The notes under the pieces: generated by a model
The model's database searches: none
What the model saw: only the letters and a program-made list of their open reading frames with translations
What the model was told of the DNA's origin: nothing
Shown here: positions 16,369 through 27,012 of the stretch, piece by piece
How positions within the stretch are numbered: the stretch's first letter is position 1
Layout of the letters: every line of letters starts with the position of its first letter
Source: Thiodiazotropha sp050291245
GTDB lineage: Bacteria; Pseudomonadota; Gammaproteobacteria; Chromatiales; Chromatiaceae
Reading direction: 5' to 3'
Assembly (NCBI GenBank): GCA_050291245.1
Contig: JBNKJP010000051.1
Location: forward strand, 1-64,000
Length of the DNA stretch: 64,000 nt
Made by a program: the position numbers and the translations under genes

Positions 16369-16372
<4 letters not shown>
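15239..16372 (-). CDS. nspC: Carboxynorspermidine decarboxylase
   Basis: The 377-residue alanine-racemase-fold decarboxylase has the PLP lysine in ILALKGFAMWS, the phosphate-binding GGGH region (CNLGGGHLMTRAGYD), VLEPGSAIAW and the partner-subunit motif GMTCLAGDIIGDY. These match NspC rather than lysine or diaminopimelate decarboxylases. It releases CO2 from carboxynorspermidine or carboxyspermidine to give the triamine. It overlaps the synthase gene by 4 bp. Confidence 0.95.
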
Positions 16373-17577
<1,205 letters not shown>

Positions 17578-17672
17578 TGGCTTTCACTCTGGAAATGGGA
17601 ACAAACCCGAAATTTTAGACAATTTGGGCCCGGCATGTCTTGTGGTTTTTTTTAACGATTTATGACGGGGCT

Positions 17673-18656
17673 TTATCGGCTGACCATCTGTTGCAGGTAT
17701 TCCGGATAACGCGCCCCCTGCACCTGAACATTGGCAAGGGCGTTCTCGATCTCCTCTAAATCTTCGGTGGTCAGGTCGATGTCGGTCGCGCCGATGTTTT
17801 CTTCTAGGCGATGCTGTTTTGTCGTGCCGGGAATCGGGACGATCCAGGGTTTTTGCATCAACAACCAAGCCAGCGCGATTTGTGCCGGGGTTACCTGCTT
17901 GCGTGCTGCAATTTGGCGAATGCGATCGACCAATACCAGGTTGGTATCCCGTGTATCTGAAGTGAATCGAGGGGCGGTGCTGCGGAAATCGTTGCTGTCG
18001 AAGTTTGTATCCGCTTTGATCGAGCCGGTGAGAAAGCCTCTGCCCAATGGACTGAACGGGACGAAGCCGATACCGAGCTCTTCAAGCAACGGCAGGATTT
18101 CCGCTTCCGGTTCCCGCCACCAGAGGGAGTACTCGCTTTGTACGGCGGTGACCTGTTGTATGGCGTGGGCGCGTCGAATGACACCGGTACCGGCTTCGGA
18201 TAACCCGAAGTGTCTGACCTTACCCTGTTGAATCAGCTCCTTTACGGTGCCGGCAACCTCTTCGATGGGAATATTCGGATCGACACGGTGTTGATAGAAG
18301 AGGTCGATGTGGTCGGTTCTGAGCCGTTTCAATGCGGCATCGGCTACCCGTCGGATATTTTCAGGTCGACTGTCCAAACCCCGTTTGACCTCTCCAGCCG
18401 CAAAGCCGAATTTGGTTGCGATGACTACCTGTTCGCGGACAGGTGCCAGTGCCTCACCCACCCACTCTTCATTGCGAAATGGGCCATAGGCCTCCGCGGT
18501 ATCGAAAAAGCTGACCCCTCGCTCGTGGGCCAAACGAATGATCCGGATGGCTTCCTGCTTGCCCATGGCGGCACCATAGGCAAAGTTAAGTCCCATGCAG
18601 CCATAACCGAGCGCCGACACCTCGAGACCGCTGCCGCCAAGTTTGCGTGTTTGCAT
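17673..18656 (-). CDS. Aldo/keto reductase
   Basis: The 327-residue NADPH-dependent reductase has the family start MQTRKLGGSGLEVSALGYGC, FFDTAEAYGPFRNEEWVGEA with the catalytic Asp and Tyr, ATKFGF, IDLFYQHRVDP with the His, and the C-terminal IPGTTKQHRLEENIGA. The ATG at 18656 is preceded by AGAGGA; the longer frame to 18758 is not homologous. It is divergent from an AraC-type regulator gene, which probably controls it. Confidence 0.93.
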   Translation of the reverse strand: MQTRKLGGSGLEVSALGYGCMGLNFAYGAAMGKQEAIRIIRLAHERGVSFFDTAEAYGPFRNEEWVGEALAPVREQVVIATKFGFAAGEVKRGLDSRPENIRRVADAALKRLRTDHIDLFYQHRVDPNIPIEEVAGTVKELIQQGKVRHFGLSEAGTGVIRRAHAIQQVTAVQSEYSLWWREPEAEILPLLEELGIGFVPFSPLGRGFLTGSIKADTNFDSNDFRSTAPRFTSDTRDTNLVLVDRIRQIAARKQVTPAQIALAWLLMQKPWIVPIPGTTKQHRLEENIGATDIDLTTEDLEEIENALANVQVQGARYPEYLQQMVSR

Positions 18657-18740
18657 TGGTTTATCCTCTTGTCTGTGTAGAGTGGTGTTATTCCAGGCCT
18701 CTAAGCTAGTCCTATATGCCATCTGACGAGTAGAACGATC

Positions 18741-18771
18741 CTGCTCGAATATTGCCAAATTCTCCGAGCAG
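18741..18771. promoter_or_regulatory. Inverted repeat in the AKR/AraC divergent promoter
   Basis: Exact arms CTGCTCG (18741-18747) and CGAGCAG (18765-18771) are separated by 17 bases in the only intergenic space between the reductase and its neighbouring regulator. It is a candidate operator; AraC proteins more often bind direct repeats, so confidence is low. Confidence 0.35.
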
Positions 18772-18846
18772 CCGATTTTTCATTGATAGAATTGGAAATG
18801 CTGATTACGCTGTGATCAGAATAAACAGCCGAAGAATTAGGTAGTT

Positions 18847-19773
18847 ATGATGAAATCTGAAAAACATGACAGTCGGGTTGCGGTGGCAGCATTGGGCAAG
18901 CGAATTGCAAAATTGACCGAGGCGGGCGAGTTTCACTCAACCGCCGTACCCGGCCTGTCACTCTTTCAGCGCCATGAACCGACCGAACCCCAGATCGGTC
19001 AGTACGAACCCAGCATCTGTATGGTTGCGCAAGGCGCCAAGCGGGTTACGCTCGGCGATGAAACCTTTGTGTATAACGCGCAGCGTTATCTGCTCACTTC
19101 GGTGCATCTGCCGACCGTGGTGCGGATCATCGAAGCAAGTCCCGAAAAACCCTACCTGGGGCTCAGGCTGAGGTTCGATCTGCGTGAGGTATCCCAGCTG
19201 ATGGCGGACAGCAATCTCCCGCCGCCACGCAGCCAACAGTCGAACCGTGGGATGGCTACAGGTGAGGTGACTTCGGCCCTGGCAAATGCCTTTCTGCGTC
19301 TGCTCGATCTGCTTGATAATGAGCGGGATATTCCGATTCTCGAACCGGTCATCCAACGGGAAATCGTCTATCGTTTACTGGTGGGCGAACTGGGCGTGCG
19401 GCTGCGCCAAATCGCCGCTTCTGGAAGTCAAAGTCAGCAGATCGCCCATGCCATTGAGTGGATCAAAGGTAACTTCTCCAAACCTCTGAGAGTCGATGAT
19501 CTTGCTGAACAGGCGCATATGAGTACCTCGACCTTTCATCACCATTTCCGTGCCATGACGGCATTGAGTCCGGTTCAGTACCAAAAGCAATTGCGCTTGC
19601 GGGAGGCTCGGAGATTGATGCTCTCGGATCGATTGGACGCCTCGACTGCGGGATTTCGCGTCGGTTACGAAAGTGCCTCCCAGTTCAGTCGGGATTACAG
19701 TCGACAGTTTGGCGCACCCCCGGTTCGCGATATCAAAAGCCTGCGTGAAATGGTGGTTAATGGAAGTGGTTAA
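18847..19773 (+). CDS. AraC-family transcriptional regulator
   Basis: The 308-residue protein has the N-terminal AraC_N cupin-like domain (GLSLFQRHEPTEPQIGQYEP; ICMVAQGAKRVTLGDETF) and two helix-turn-helix motifs at the C-terminus (RVDDLAEQAHMSTSTFHHHF; AGFRVGYESASQFSRDYSRQFG). Regulators of this subtype often sit next to aldo/keto reductase or other oxidoreductase genes that they activate, and the divergent arrangement here fits. Confidence 0.93.
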   Translation: MMKSEKHDSRVAVAALGKRIAKLTEAGEFHSTAVPGLSLFQRHEPTEPQIGQYEPSICMVAQGAKRVTLGDETFVYNAQRYLLTSVHLPTVVRIIEASPEKPYLGLRLRFDLREVSQLMADSNLPPPRSQQSNRGMATGEVTSALANAFLRLLDLLDNERDIPILEPVIQREIVYRLLVGELGVRLRQIAASGSQSQQIAHAIEWIKGNFSKPLRVDDLAEQAHMSTSTFHHHFRAMTALSPVQYQKQLRLREARRLMLSDRLDASTAGFRVGYESASQFSRDYSRQFGAPPVRDIKSLREMVVNGSG

Positions 19774-19803
19774 GCCTGTTGTTAACAGAAATAATGGGAG
19801 AAA

Positions 19804-20058
19804 ATGATGAAGGATTTTTCAAATTTAAAGAGAGAAAAGCATCTAATACCAGAATATATAAAAATAGCCTTGTCTGATAATAATGTGGTTGCTGACTATA
19901 AAGCTCGCCCTGCGTACCAGCAAAATGACTACATTGGATGGATTGAAAGAGCAAAACGACAAGAAACAAAAGAAAAACGCCTTCGACAAATGATTGATGA
20001 ATTAAAAACCGGGGGCGTTTATATGAAAATGAAGCATTCGGCTTCAATGAAAGGATGA
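19804..20058 (+). CDS. Small YdeI/OmpD-associated-like protein
   Basis: The 84-residue protein carries ARPAYQQNDYIGWIERAKRQ, ETKEKRLRQMIDELKTGG and VYMKMKH, a pattern shared with the C-terminal part of YdeI/OmpD-associated proteins, here as a stand-alone short form. Function is unknown. Its base composition is AT-rich. The start is ATG ATG at 19804 with GGGAG just upstream. Confidence 0.75.
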   Translation: MMKDFSNLKREKHLIPEYIKIALSDNNVVADYKARPAYQQNDYIGWIERAKRQETKEKRLRQMIDELKTGGVYMKMKHSASMKG

Positions 20059-20164
20059 AAGGGGGGCGTTTGTAGGACTGTATCGCACTTTTTTGTTCGA
20101 CATTTTGCTAGTATCGAGCGGCAAAAAAATTAGAAAATTGTTCGTATTGGTGAGGTCGAAAACT

Positions 20165-21919
20165 ATGAACTTTGGGAAATTCCCTTCCTGGTCATCGATT
20201 CCTGTTACTCGTCGAACCTTGAGTGCTGTCATCAGTGTTTCCTGTTTCATCGTATTTTCAGGATTGGCGTCTGCGCAAGTCTTCCAAGCAGAAGACTATA
20301 ACATGGCTTACGACACCACACAGGGCAACACCGGTGGTATGTATCGTAGTGAAGATGTGGATATCGAAGCCGCTTCCGATAACGGTGGTGGTTTTAATGT
20401 CGGTTGGGTTGCGCCAGGTGAGTGGTTGGTTTACAACGGTTTGTCCATTCCGGTTAACGGCCGTTACAAGGTCACTGTGCGTGTGGCCAGTGCTACAGGG
20501 GGTAAACTGTCAACTGACTTGAATGCAGGCACTGTCGTATTGGCGACTTTCGATATCCCAAATACCGGTGGCTGGCAGGCTTGGCAAACGATTACGAAAA
20601 CAGTGGATATCAGCGCCGGTACCTATGATTTAGGTGTGTTTGCCACGACGGGTAATTGGAACTTGAACTGGATCGAAATCGTGCCTGAGCAAGTGGCTAA
20701 CCTGGCCACCATTCGCCAGCACTGCAGTTTCTCAGGTTGGTCAGCAGGCTTAGGCTTGGGTGCTTATACCTTGGCTGATCTCCAAGCGCGCGGTTTTGTA
20801 GACAATGACGCCTCTTCGATTAGGCTCAGCAACGGTTATGAGGCTGTGTTGTATGACAACGCGAACTTCACCGGTGATTCAGTTGTCGTTTCTGCCTCCG
20901 ACGATTGTTTTGTCGATCAAGGCTTTAACGATCGTGTTTCTTCTGTTGTGATTCGAACAGCCAGCGATGGGGGTGACATTAACGATGGTTCCGATCCAGG
21001 CGAACCGGGTATGACCAATGGTACCCACAAGCGTTTAAAATTTGTGAATGCTTGTAGTGAACCTCTGTGGGTTCAATGGCAAACAGCGCCTGGTGTGACG
21101 TTCAATGGCCCAAACCGTAAACGTATTGACGGTTACCAAGCCTACTCATATGACATTCCTGACCGTGGGTTGCCATCAATGCGTTTCTGGCCTGGCTTTG
21201 GTTGTGATGCCAGCGGCCATAACTGTCGTGTCGGTGCGAGTGGTGGACCTCCGGATTTAGGCTTTACCTGTCCTCCGGAAGGCTGTGCGCCGCCAATCGA
21301 TTCGAAATTCGAAGCGTCTTTCGGTTGTATTGAAGGTGTGAACTCCGCGAACTGTCATCAAAACCCGTCAGCACCCGGTACGCCCCTTAGCCGTGTTGAC
21401 TGGTGGAACTCGTCTATGGTGGATGGTTATACCGCGCCAATGAAAGTGAAGGTGAATGGTTATTGCCCACAAGATTGGCCGGAAGGTCCCGGTGGCCCGG
21501 CGGGTCAGGTGATTGACTGTTCAACGCTGCGTGTTTCCGACTGCCCAACCAACGAAAACCTGAGTACCAATGGTCAGTTTCCATACCTGTCTAATGTGAA
21601 CTTGCAAGTGATCAATCCCACCACGGGTCAAGTGGCAGGCTGTTACTCGCCTGGGGCAAAACTGACCTATAACCATTGGTCAGCCGGTTTCCAAACCTAC
21701 GTGCCAACGGATGCGCAAGCCGTTATGTACACCTGTCCAACACCTCCGATCAGCCCGACCCAATGTAGCTCGGGTCCTGCGGAATATACCCAATACCGCA
21801 ATACCATCCACCAACATTGTGAAACCTATGCGTATGCGTACGATGACGGCTATGGTTTGTCGACCTGTCCTGCACGTACAAACTTAGAGTACGAAGTGAC
21901 CTTCTATTGTCCGCAATAG
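20165..21919 (+). CDS. Secreted CBM6 / crystallin-like / thaumatin-like protein
   Basis: This 584-residue exported protein has three modules. After a signal peptide (cleavage near ASA-Q, residue 37), residues about 38-170 form a CBM6-type carbohydrate-binding domain (VFQAEDYNMAYDTTQGNTGG; GEWLVYNG; GNWNLNWIEI). Residues about 178-265 resemble a beta/gamma-crystallin fold (IRLSNGYEAVLYDNANFTGD; FNDRVSSVVI). Residues about 285-584 are Cys-rich and thaumatin-like (RLKFVNACSEPLWVQW; MRFWPGFGCD; DWWNSSMVDGYTAPMKV; CETYAYAYDDGYGLSTC). It probably binds extracellular beta-glucan; whether it hydrolyses anything is unclear. The ATG at 20165 starts the signal peptide. Neighbours offer no functional link, so it may be transferred. 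Confidence 0.82.
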   Translation: MNFGKFPSWSSIPVTRRTLSAVISVSCFIVFSGLASAQVFQAEDYNMAYDTTQGNTGGMYRSEDVDIEAASDNGGGFNVGWVAPGEWLVYNGLSIPVNGRYKVTVRVASATGGKLSTDLNAGTVVLATFDIPNTGGWQAWQTITKTVDISAGTYDLGVFATTGNWNLNWIEIVPEQVANLATIRQHCSFSGWSAGLGLGAYTLADLQARGFVDNDASSIRLSNGYEAVLYDNANFTGDSVVVSASDDCFVDQGFNDRVSSVVIRTASDGGDINDGSDPGEPGMTNGTHKRLKFVNACSEPLWVQWQTAPGVTFNGPNRKRIDGYQAYSYDIPDRGLPSMRFWPGFGCDASGHNCRVGASGGPPDLGFTCPPEGCAPPIDSKFEASFGCIEGVNSANCHQNPSAPGTPLSRVDWWNSSMVDGYTAPMKVKVNGYCPQDWPEGPGGPAGQVIDCSTLRVSDCPTNENLSTNGQFPYLSNVNLQVINPTTGQVAGCYSPGAKLTYNHWSAGFQTYVPTDAQAVMYTCPTPPISPTQCSSGPAEYTQYRNTIHQHCETYAYAYDDGYGLSTCPARTNLEYEVTFYCPQ

Positions 21920-21950
21920 GAAAACTGCTTAGGTTCCTCTAAAGCCTTTG

Positions 21951-22343
21951 TCACGGCTGATTCTGTAGCACGTTCGCGATCTCGAGCAGATTATCATCGG
22001 GATCCCGGATATAGACCGAGAGAATCGGACCGTTGGCACCGGTGCGCTCAACCGGGCCTTCACAAACCGCGACGCCGCAGGCTTCCAGATGGGATTGAAC
22101 CTGGGCAAGGGGCTGGTCGGTAAGGAAACAGAGATCGGCGGAACCCGGAGTCGGATGGGCCGCCTTGGGTTCGAATTCCTTGCCATAGGCATGCAGATTG
22201 ATTTTCTGGTTACCAAATTTCAACGCCTTGCGTCCCGCCCCAAAGGTTATGACCTGCATGCCCAGCACACGATGGTAGAAGTCGCAGCTGGTTTCGATAT
22301 CCCGTACCGTGAGTACCAGATGGTCCAGAGTGTTCAGATGCAT
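21951..22343 (-). CDS. VOC-family (glyoxalase fold) protein
   Basis: The 130-residue protein has LDHLVLTVRDIETSCDFYHRVLGM, an INLHAYGKEFEP strand and VYIRDPDDNLLEI, giving the metal ligands His and Glu typical of the vicinal oxygen chelate fold. Related proteins include fosfomycin-resistance-like and dioxygenase-like members; the substrate here is unknown. It is read in the same direction as, and touches, the gene before it. Confidence 0.88.
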   Translation of the reverse strand: MHLNTLDHLVLTVRDIETSCDFYHRVLGMQVITFGAGRKALKFGNQKINLHAYGKEFEPKAAHPTPGSADLCFLTDQPLAQVQSHLEACGVAVCEGPVERTGANGPILSVYIRDPDDNLLEIANVLQNQP

Positions 22344-22729
22344 CAGTAGGGTGTGTCCTCTTCGTCTTTCCGGGGCCTGGGTCCGAAATCGGCATCGAGT
22401 CGCTGTTCGATGAGTTCATGAATGCGGTGTTCCAGATGGGTATCGAGCTCCTTGTGTAGGGTTTTCGCTACCTGATGGCTGGCCTCCTCGATGGCGCGGT
22501 CCAAGGCGTTGGAGACCATCACCCAGAGTTCTTCATGCAACTGGCGGGCGATCTCGTCCCGCATGGCCTGAAGTACTTCGTCATATTCGGGAATACCGCT
22601 CGATGCGGCTTCCAGGTCGTTCTCGGCGAAGCTGATGTATTCCGACGCCAGCTCCTCTTCGGTGATCACGTCCTGAAGCAGTGGGATCGAAGGTTCCTCG
22701 GGATTCGGATTGTATTCGTCGTGGTTCAT
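22343..22729 (-). CDS. Hypothetical acidic helical protein downstream of holC
   Basis: The 128-residue protein is acidic, has no membrane segment and consists of long predicted helices (EYDEVLQAMRDEIARQLHEE; DRAIEEASHQVAKTLHKELD; HIHEL-like tail HRIHELIEQRLDADFG). I recognise the layout from genes lying between holC and valS in related gammaproteobacteria but know no function. It starts directly after the holC stop, so it is likely co-translated. No valS follows here. Confidence 0.7.
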   Translation of the reverse strand: MNHDEYNPNPEEPSIPLLQDVITEEELASEYISFAENDLEAASSGIPEYDEVLQAMRDEIARQLHEELWVMVSNALDRAIEEASHQVAKTLHKELDTHLEHRIHELIEQRLDADFGPRPRKDEEDTPY

Positions 22730-23158
22730 TCAGGTGATATCGTGTTTTTGCAGTGGATAACCCCGGTCGCGATAGAAGCGGAAACGCTCCCGCCCGGCAT
22801 CGACCACCTGGGGTTCCTGGTCGATGATCTCCGCGACCCGATCGAAACGGCTGAAAAAACTCGGTACTTCGAGATTGAGATTGATCAACACATCGTTTTC
22901 ATCGCCCACATCGGCGGAATCGGTGATCAACACCGGCGTGGTAGCCGGATCAAACGCGCCGGCTGCGGCATGAGGAATGAAGCTGGGCTGGCGGAAGGTC
23001 CACAGCAACCGGTCCATATGCCGGGTCTCCTCGGTCGAGCCGGTGTGGATCAGCACCCGGCGTCCCTGATGGTAGATCTTTTCACACAGGCGACAGGCCA
23101 GACTGAAGCGGTTGCTTCTCGAACCTTCGGCGAGGACATAGAAATCGATCTGGGTCAT
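22730..23158 (-). CDS. holC: DNA polymerase III chi subunit
   Basis: The 142-residue protein shows TQIDFYVLAEGSRSNRFSLA, LACRLCEKIYHQGRRVLIHT and LLWTFRQPSFIPH, all typical of HolC. Chi links the clamp loader to single-strand-binding protein during replication. The ATG at 23158 gives the standard N-terminus. It follows pepA by 19 bp, the common pepA-holC arrangement. Confidence 0.95.
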   Translation of the reverse strand: MTQIDFYVLAEGSRSNRFSLACRLCEKIYHQGRRVLIHTGSTEETRHMDRLLWTFRQPSFIPHAAAGAFDPATTPVLITDSADVGDENDVLINLNLEVPSFFSRFDRVAEIIDQEPQVVDAGRERFRFYRDRGYPLQKHDIT

Positions 23159-23177
23159 GAGCGGGTGCCTGAGTCGC

Positions 23178-24677
23178 TCATTGCCCACAACGCTCGATGA
23201 GGAAGCGGGTCAGCAGGGGTACCGGACGCCCGGTGGCGCCTTTTGCCGCGCCGGACAGCCAAGCCGTGCCGGCGATGTCCAGATGGGCCCATTTGAACTT
23301 TTTCGTAAAGCGGGAGAGGAAGCAGGCCGCGGTAATGGTGCCGGCGCCCTTGCCGCCGATGTTGGCCATATCGGCGAAATTGCTGTCGAGCTGCTCCTGA
23401 TAATCATCCCAGAGGGGCAGTTGCCAGGCCCGGTCTCCGGTCTCCGTGGCGGCTTTTAACAACTCGTCAGCCAGCGCCTGGTTGTTGGCCATCAGGCCGG
23501 ATGCCTTGTCGCCCAGGGCGACGATACAGGCCCCGGTGAGGGTTGCGATATCGATCACCGTCGCCGGATTGAAACGCTCGGCGTAGGTGAGGGCATCGCA
23601 TAGGATCAGACGGCCCTCGGCATCGGTGTTGAGGACTTCGATGGTCTGCCCGGACATGCTGGTGACCACGTCACCCGGTTTGTTGGCATCGCCGTCGGGA
23701 AGATTCTCGGAGCTTGGCACCACACCGATGATATTGATCGGCAAGCGCATCTCCAGGCAGGCGAGCAGGGTGCCGAATACCGTCGCGGCTCCGCACATGT
23801 CGTATTTCATCTCGTCCATGGCCGGGCCAGGCTTGAGTGAGATGCCTCCGGCGTCGAAGGTCAGGCCCTTGCCCACCAGTACCACCGGTTTGGCGTCGGG
23901 CTTGCCCCCCTGATAATTCATGACGATCAGCTTGGCCGGTTGACGGCTGCCCCGGGACACCGACAGCAGGGCGCCCATACCGAGTTTCTCCATCTGCTTC
24001 TCTTCGAGCACCTGGACCTTGAGGGAATCCGCATAATCCCGTCCCAGCTTGCGCGCCTGATCGGCCAGATAGGACGGGGTGCAGATATTGCCCGGCAGGT
24101 TGCCCAGTTCCTTGGTCAGGCGGATGCCCTTGGCAATGGCCTCGCCCTGGAGCAGGTTTTTCTGCGCCGCCTTGAGGTGGCGCTTGTCGTGCAGTAGCAG
24201 GGAGAGACGTTTCAGAGGACGGGGGTTTTTCTTGGCCGGCTTTTTGGTTTCGGTGTACAGGTAGAGACTCTGTTCGACCAGCATCACCGTTTCGCGGATC
24301 ATTTCCGGCAGACCGGCCAGGTCGCTCAACTCGGTTTCACACAGACCCCAAAGGGCATCGGCCGGGTGGCCTGTGTCGAGTCCCTTGAGTACACTACTCA
24401 GGGTTTTCGCGTAGTCTTTGCGTTTCAGCTCGCCGGGCTTGCCCAGTCCGACCAGTAACACTCGCTCCGCGAGCACTCCGGGCACGTCATACAGCATCAG
24501 TTGTTGCCCGCTCTCACCATTCATGTCCCCCCGTTTGAGGATGGCCTGCAGGTGGCCCTTGCTGGTCTTGTCGATGGATTCGGCCAGAGGAGAGAGTTTG
24601 CGCCTGGTGAAAACCCCGAGGATCAGACAGGCGGTACGCTGTTTGGAGGGATCACCGGTTTTGATACTGTATTCCAT
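23178..24677 (-). CDS. pepA: Leucyl aminopeptidase
   Basis: The 499-residue M17 peptidase has the metal and catalytic motifs VGKGLTFDAGGISLKPG, MDEMKYDMCGAA and the signature NTDAEGRLILCDALTYA. The N-terminal domain is the DNA-binding half that in Escherichia coli also serves plasmid dimer resolution. It is divergent from lptF across a 164-bp gap that should contain both promoters. Confidence 0.97.
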   Translation of the reverse strand: MEYSIKTGDPSKQRTACLILGVFTRRKLSPLAESIDKTSKGHLQAILKRGDMNGESGQQLMLYDVPGVLAERVLLVGLGKPGELKRKDYAKTLSSVLKGLDTGHPADALWGLCETELSDLAGLPEMIRETVMLVEQSLYLYTETKKPAKKNPRPLKRLSLLLHDKRHLKAAQKNLLQGEAIAKGIRLTKELGNLPGNICTPSYLADQARKLGRDYADSLKVQVLEEKQMEKLGMGALLSVSRGSRQPAKLIVMNYQGGKPDAKPVVLVGKGLTFDAGGISLKPGPAMDEMKYDMCGAATVFGTLLACLEMRLPINIIGVVPSSENLPDGDANKPGDVVTSMSGQTIEVLNTDAEGRLILCDALTYAERFNPATVIDIATLTGACIVALGDKASGLMANNQALADELLKAATETGDRAWQLPLWDDYQEQLDSNFADMANIGGKGAGTITAACFLSRFTKKFKWAHLDIAGTAWLSGAAKGATGRPVPLLTRFLIERCGQ

Positions 24678-24841
24678 GAAAGACTGGACCTCTTGGGCGT
24701 GGAAAATTCCAGTGTCTCATATTGTCAGCCGATATGAGACACTTGTGTAGGTAAGGACAATCGGGTGATGCGGTCCTTTCACTACTTAATACCAGTTTCT
24801 CATAGTTTTAGACCGATGTGTGAGCGATCCAGGAGTCGCAT

Positions 24842-25948
24842 TTGATCTCGTTGATAGACCGCTATCTGCTGAAAGAAGTCCTCAAGGCGATGTTTGCGAT
24901 TCTGTTGGTGCTGACCCTGATTCTGGTCAGTAACAACTTCATCAAACTCCTCAAGGAGGTGGCGTCCGGTGATCTGAATGCCGATATTCTTCTTGAGGCA
25001 CTGTTCCTGCAGATGGTGGTGCTGATTGGGCGTCTGATACCCCCTACCTTCTTTTTTGCCGTGCTCTTCGTGATCGGGCGGATGTATCGGGACAGCGAGG
25101 TGGTGGCCCTCGAGTCCTGCGGGGTGGGTGGCCTGCGAGTCTACCGTTCCCTGGTCTTTGTGGTGGTGCCCGTAGCCCTGCTGACCGGTTGGCTGACCCT
25201 CTACGCCACCCCCTGGGCCGGTCGGCTGATCGAAGAACTGTGGAGCAACCAGGGTGGTCAGGCCACGGAATTGGCCGGGGTTGCCGCAGGGCGTTTCAAC
25301 GAATACAGCCAGGGAGATCTGGTGCTGTATGTCGAATCCATCGCCAAGGATGAGCGGAGAATGAAGAATGTCTTCATTCAACAGCGAAAAAACGGAGTAT
25401 TGAGTCTGGTTACCGCCAAGCGGGGATATCAACGGGTGGATCGGGAATATGGCGATCTCTTCCTGGTGCTGGAGGAGGGGGTGCGCTACGAAGGCAGTCC
25501 GGGACGGGCCGATTACCAAATCAGTCAGTTCGACAAGTATGGCCTGCGCATCAAGGCCTCATCGGGCGGGGAGACAAAGGTTACTCGGCGGGCGTTATCC
25601 AGTGTCGAGCTTCTGAATTCCCCGATTCTGCGCGATCGGGTCGAGTTGCAGTTGCGAATTTCCAATATCTTCGCCCTGGTGGTATTCGCCCTGTTGAGCC
25701 TGCCCTTGAGTCGTACCCTGCCGCGTCAGGGACCCTTTGGACGACTGGTACTGGCGTTCGTGCTCTATACCCTCTACCTGAGCCTTCAAGGTGTGGCTGA
25801 GAACTGGATGAAAAGTAGCTTAACCCCAGAGTGGATCGGTATCTGGTGGGTTCATGTGGTGTTGGTGATCATCAGTCTCGGTCTGCTGTTGCCCAACACA
25901 CAAAGCTATCGATGGGCGAGACGCAAGCTGAGGGCGCGCCGGACATGA
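24842..25948 (+). CDS. lptF: LPS export permease LptF
   Basis: The 368-residue permease starts with TTG (ISLIDRYLLKEVLKAMFAIL) after a good AGGAG site. It has six membrane helices, three at each end, around a periplasmic beta-jellyroll domain. With LptG and LptB it extracts lipopolysaccharide from the inner membrane. Its stop overlaps lptG by 4 bp. Confidence 0.95.
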   Translation: MISLIDRYLLKEVLKAMFAILLVLTLILVSNNFIKLLKEVASGDLNADILLEALFLQMVVLIGRLIPPTFFFAVLFVIGRMYRDSEVVALESCGVGGLRVYRSLVFVVVPVALLTGWLTLYATPWAGRLIEELWSNQGGQATELAGVAAGRFNEYSQGDLVLYVESIAKDERRMKNVFIQQRKNGVLSLVTAKRGYQRVDREYGDLFLVLEEGVRYEGSPGRADYQISQFDKYGLRIKASSGGETKVTRRALSSVELLNSPILRDRVELQLRISNIFALVVFALLSLPLSRTLPRQGPFGRLVLAFVLYTLYLSLQGVAENWMKSSLTPEWIGIWWVHVVLVIISLGLLLPNTQSYRWARRKLRARRT

Positions 25949-27009
25949 TCTCGATATTCGATCGTTACATCGGACGCGCCGTTCTGCTGCCCATCATCGG
26001 GGTGATGGGGGTATTGCTGGTTCTGATCGGGTTTTTCGAAGTCGTCACGGAACTTGATGACGTGGCCAAGGGGTATACGACGGCCATGGCCTATACCTAT
26101 GTGCTGCTCGGTCTGCCCCGTTACGGCTACGAACTGTTTCCGGTGGCGACTCTGCTGGGCAGTCTGATTGGCCTGGGTATGCTGGCGGGAAATTCCGAAC
26201 TGATGGCCATGCGGGCTGCCGGGGTTTCGATCGGGAGGATTGTCTTATCCGTCTTGAAGGCGGGTCTGGTGGTGCTCTGTCTGGTGGTCTGGGTGGGGGA
26301 GTACCTGGCACCCTACGCGGAACAGCAGGCTCAGCGTATGAAGATGGAGGCGTTGTCCGATCAGGTAAGTCTGAACACCCGCTATGGCTTCTGGTCCCGG
26401 GACGGTCAGGCATTCGTCAATATCCGTCAGGTGCTACCGGATACACAGCTGGCCGATCTCTCCCTGTATGAATATGATGATCAGGCCCGTCTGAAACGGG
26501 CGATTCATGCACAGCGGGCCTCCCATGGGGCCAGGGGCTGGATCATGAAAGGGGTGGTGCTGAGTGAATTTACGGAAGATGGGATCCACGTCGAATCCCT
26601 GTCGGAAATGCCGTGGAAGACGCAACTCGAACCTAAATCCCTGGATGTGCTGACCGTCAAACCGCACATGCTGGCCGCATGGGATCTGTGGCGATACATC
26701 CGCTACCTGAAGAAAAACGGCCAGGCGGCGGTGAGCTATGAGGTGGCCTTCTGGGGCAAACTGGCCGCTCCCCTCGTGACCTTGGTGATGTTGTTGTTGA
26801 GCATACCCTTCGTGTTCGGTTCCCTGCGCAGCGTCAGCGTGGGGCAACGGGTGTTTGTGGGGGCGATGCTGGGGATCGTCTTTTATCTCCTCAACCGGGC
26901 CTTTTCCTATATCGCCATGGTCTATTCCCTGAATGCCCTGGTGGCGACGATGCTGCCGTTGGTGCTGTTTTTTACAACGGCAGTGTGGATGTTTCGCAGG
27001 ATCCGCTAG
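25945..27009 (+). CDS. lptG: LPS export permease LptG
   Basis: The 354-residue permease begins MISIFDRYIGRAVLLPIIGV and has PRYGYELFPVATLLGSLIGLG as the coupling region to the ATPase, plus three C-terminal helices. The ATG at 25945 gives the ATGA overlap with lptF; the longer frame to 25831 is shadow. It pairs with LptF in the Lpt bridge. Confidence 0.95.
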   Translation: MISIFDRYIGRAVLLPIIGVMGVLLVLIGFFEVVTELDDVAKGYTTAMAYTYVLLGLPRYGYELFPVATLLGSLIGLGMLAGNSELMAMRAAGVSIGRIVLSVLKAGLVVLCLVVWVGEYLAPYAEQQAQRMKMEALSDQVSLNTRYGFWSRDGQAFVNIRQVLPDTQLADLSLYEYDDQARLKRAIHAQRASHGARGWIMKGVVLSEFTEDGIHVESLSEMPWKTQLEPKSLDVLTVKPHMLAAWDLWRYIRYLKKNGQAAVSYEVAFWGKLAAPLVTLVMLLLSIPFVFGSLRSVSVGQRVFVGAMLGIVFYLLNRAFSYIAMVYSLNALVATMLPLVLFFTTAVWMFRRIR

Positions 27010-27012
27010 TCT

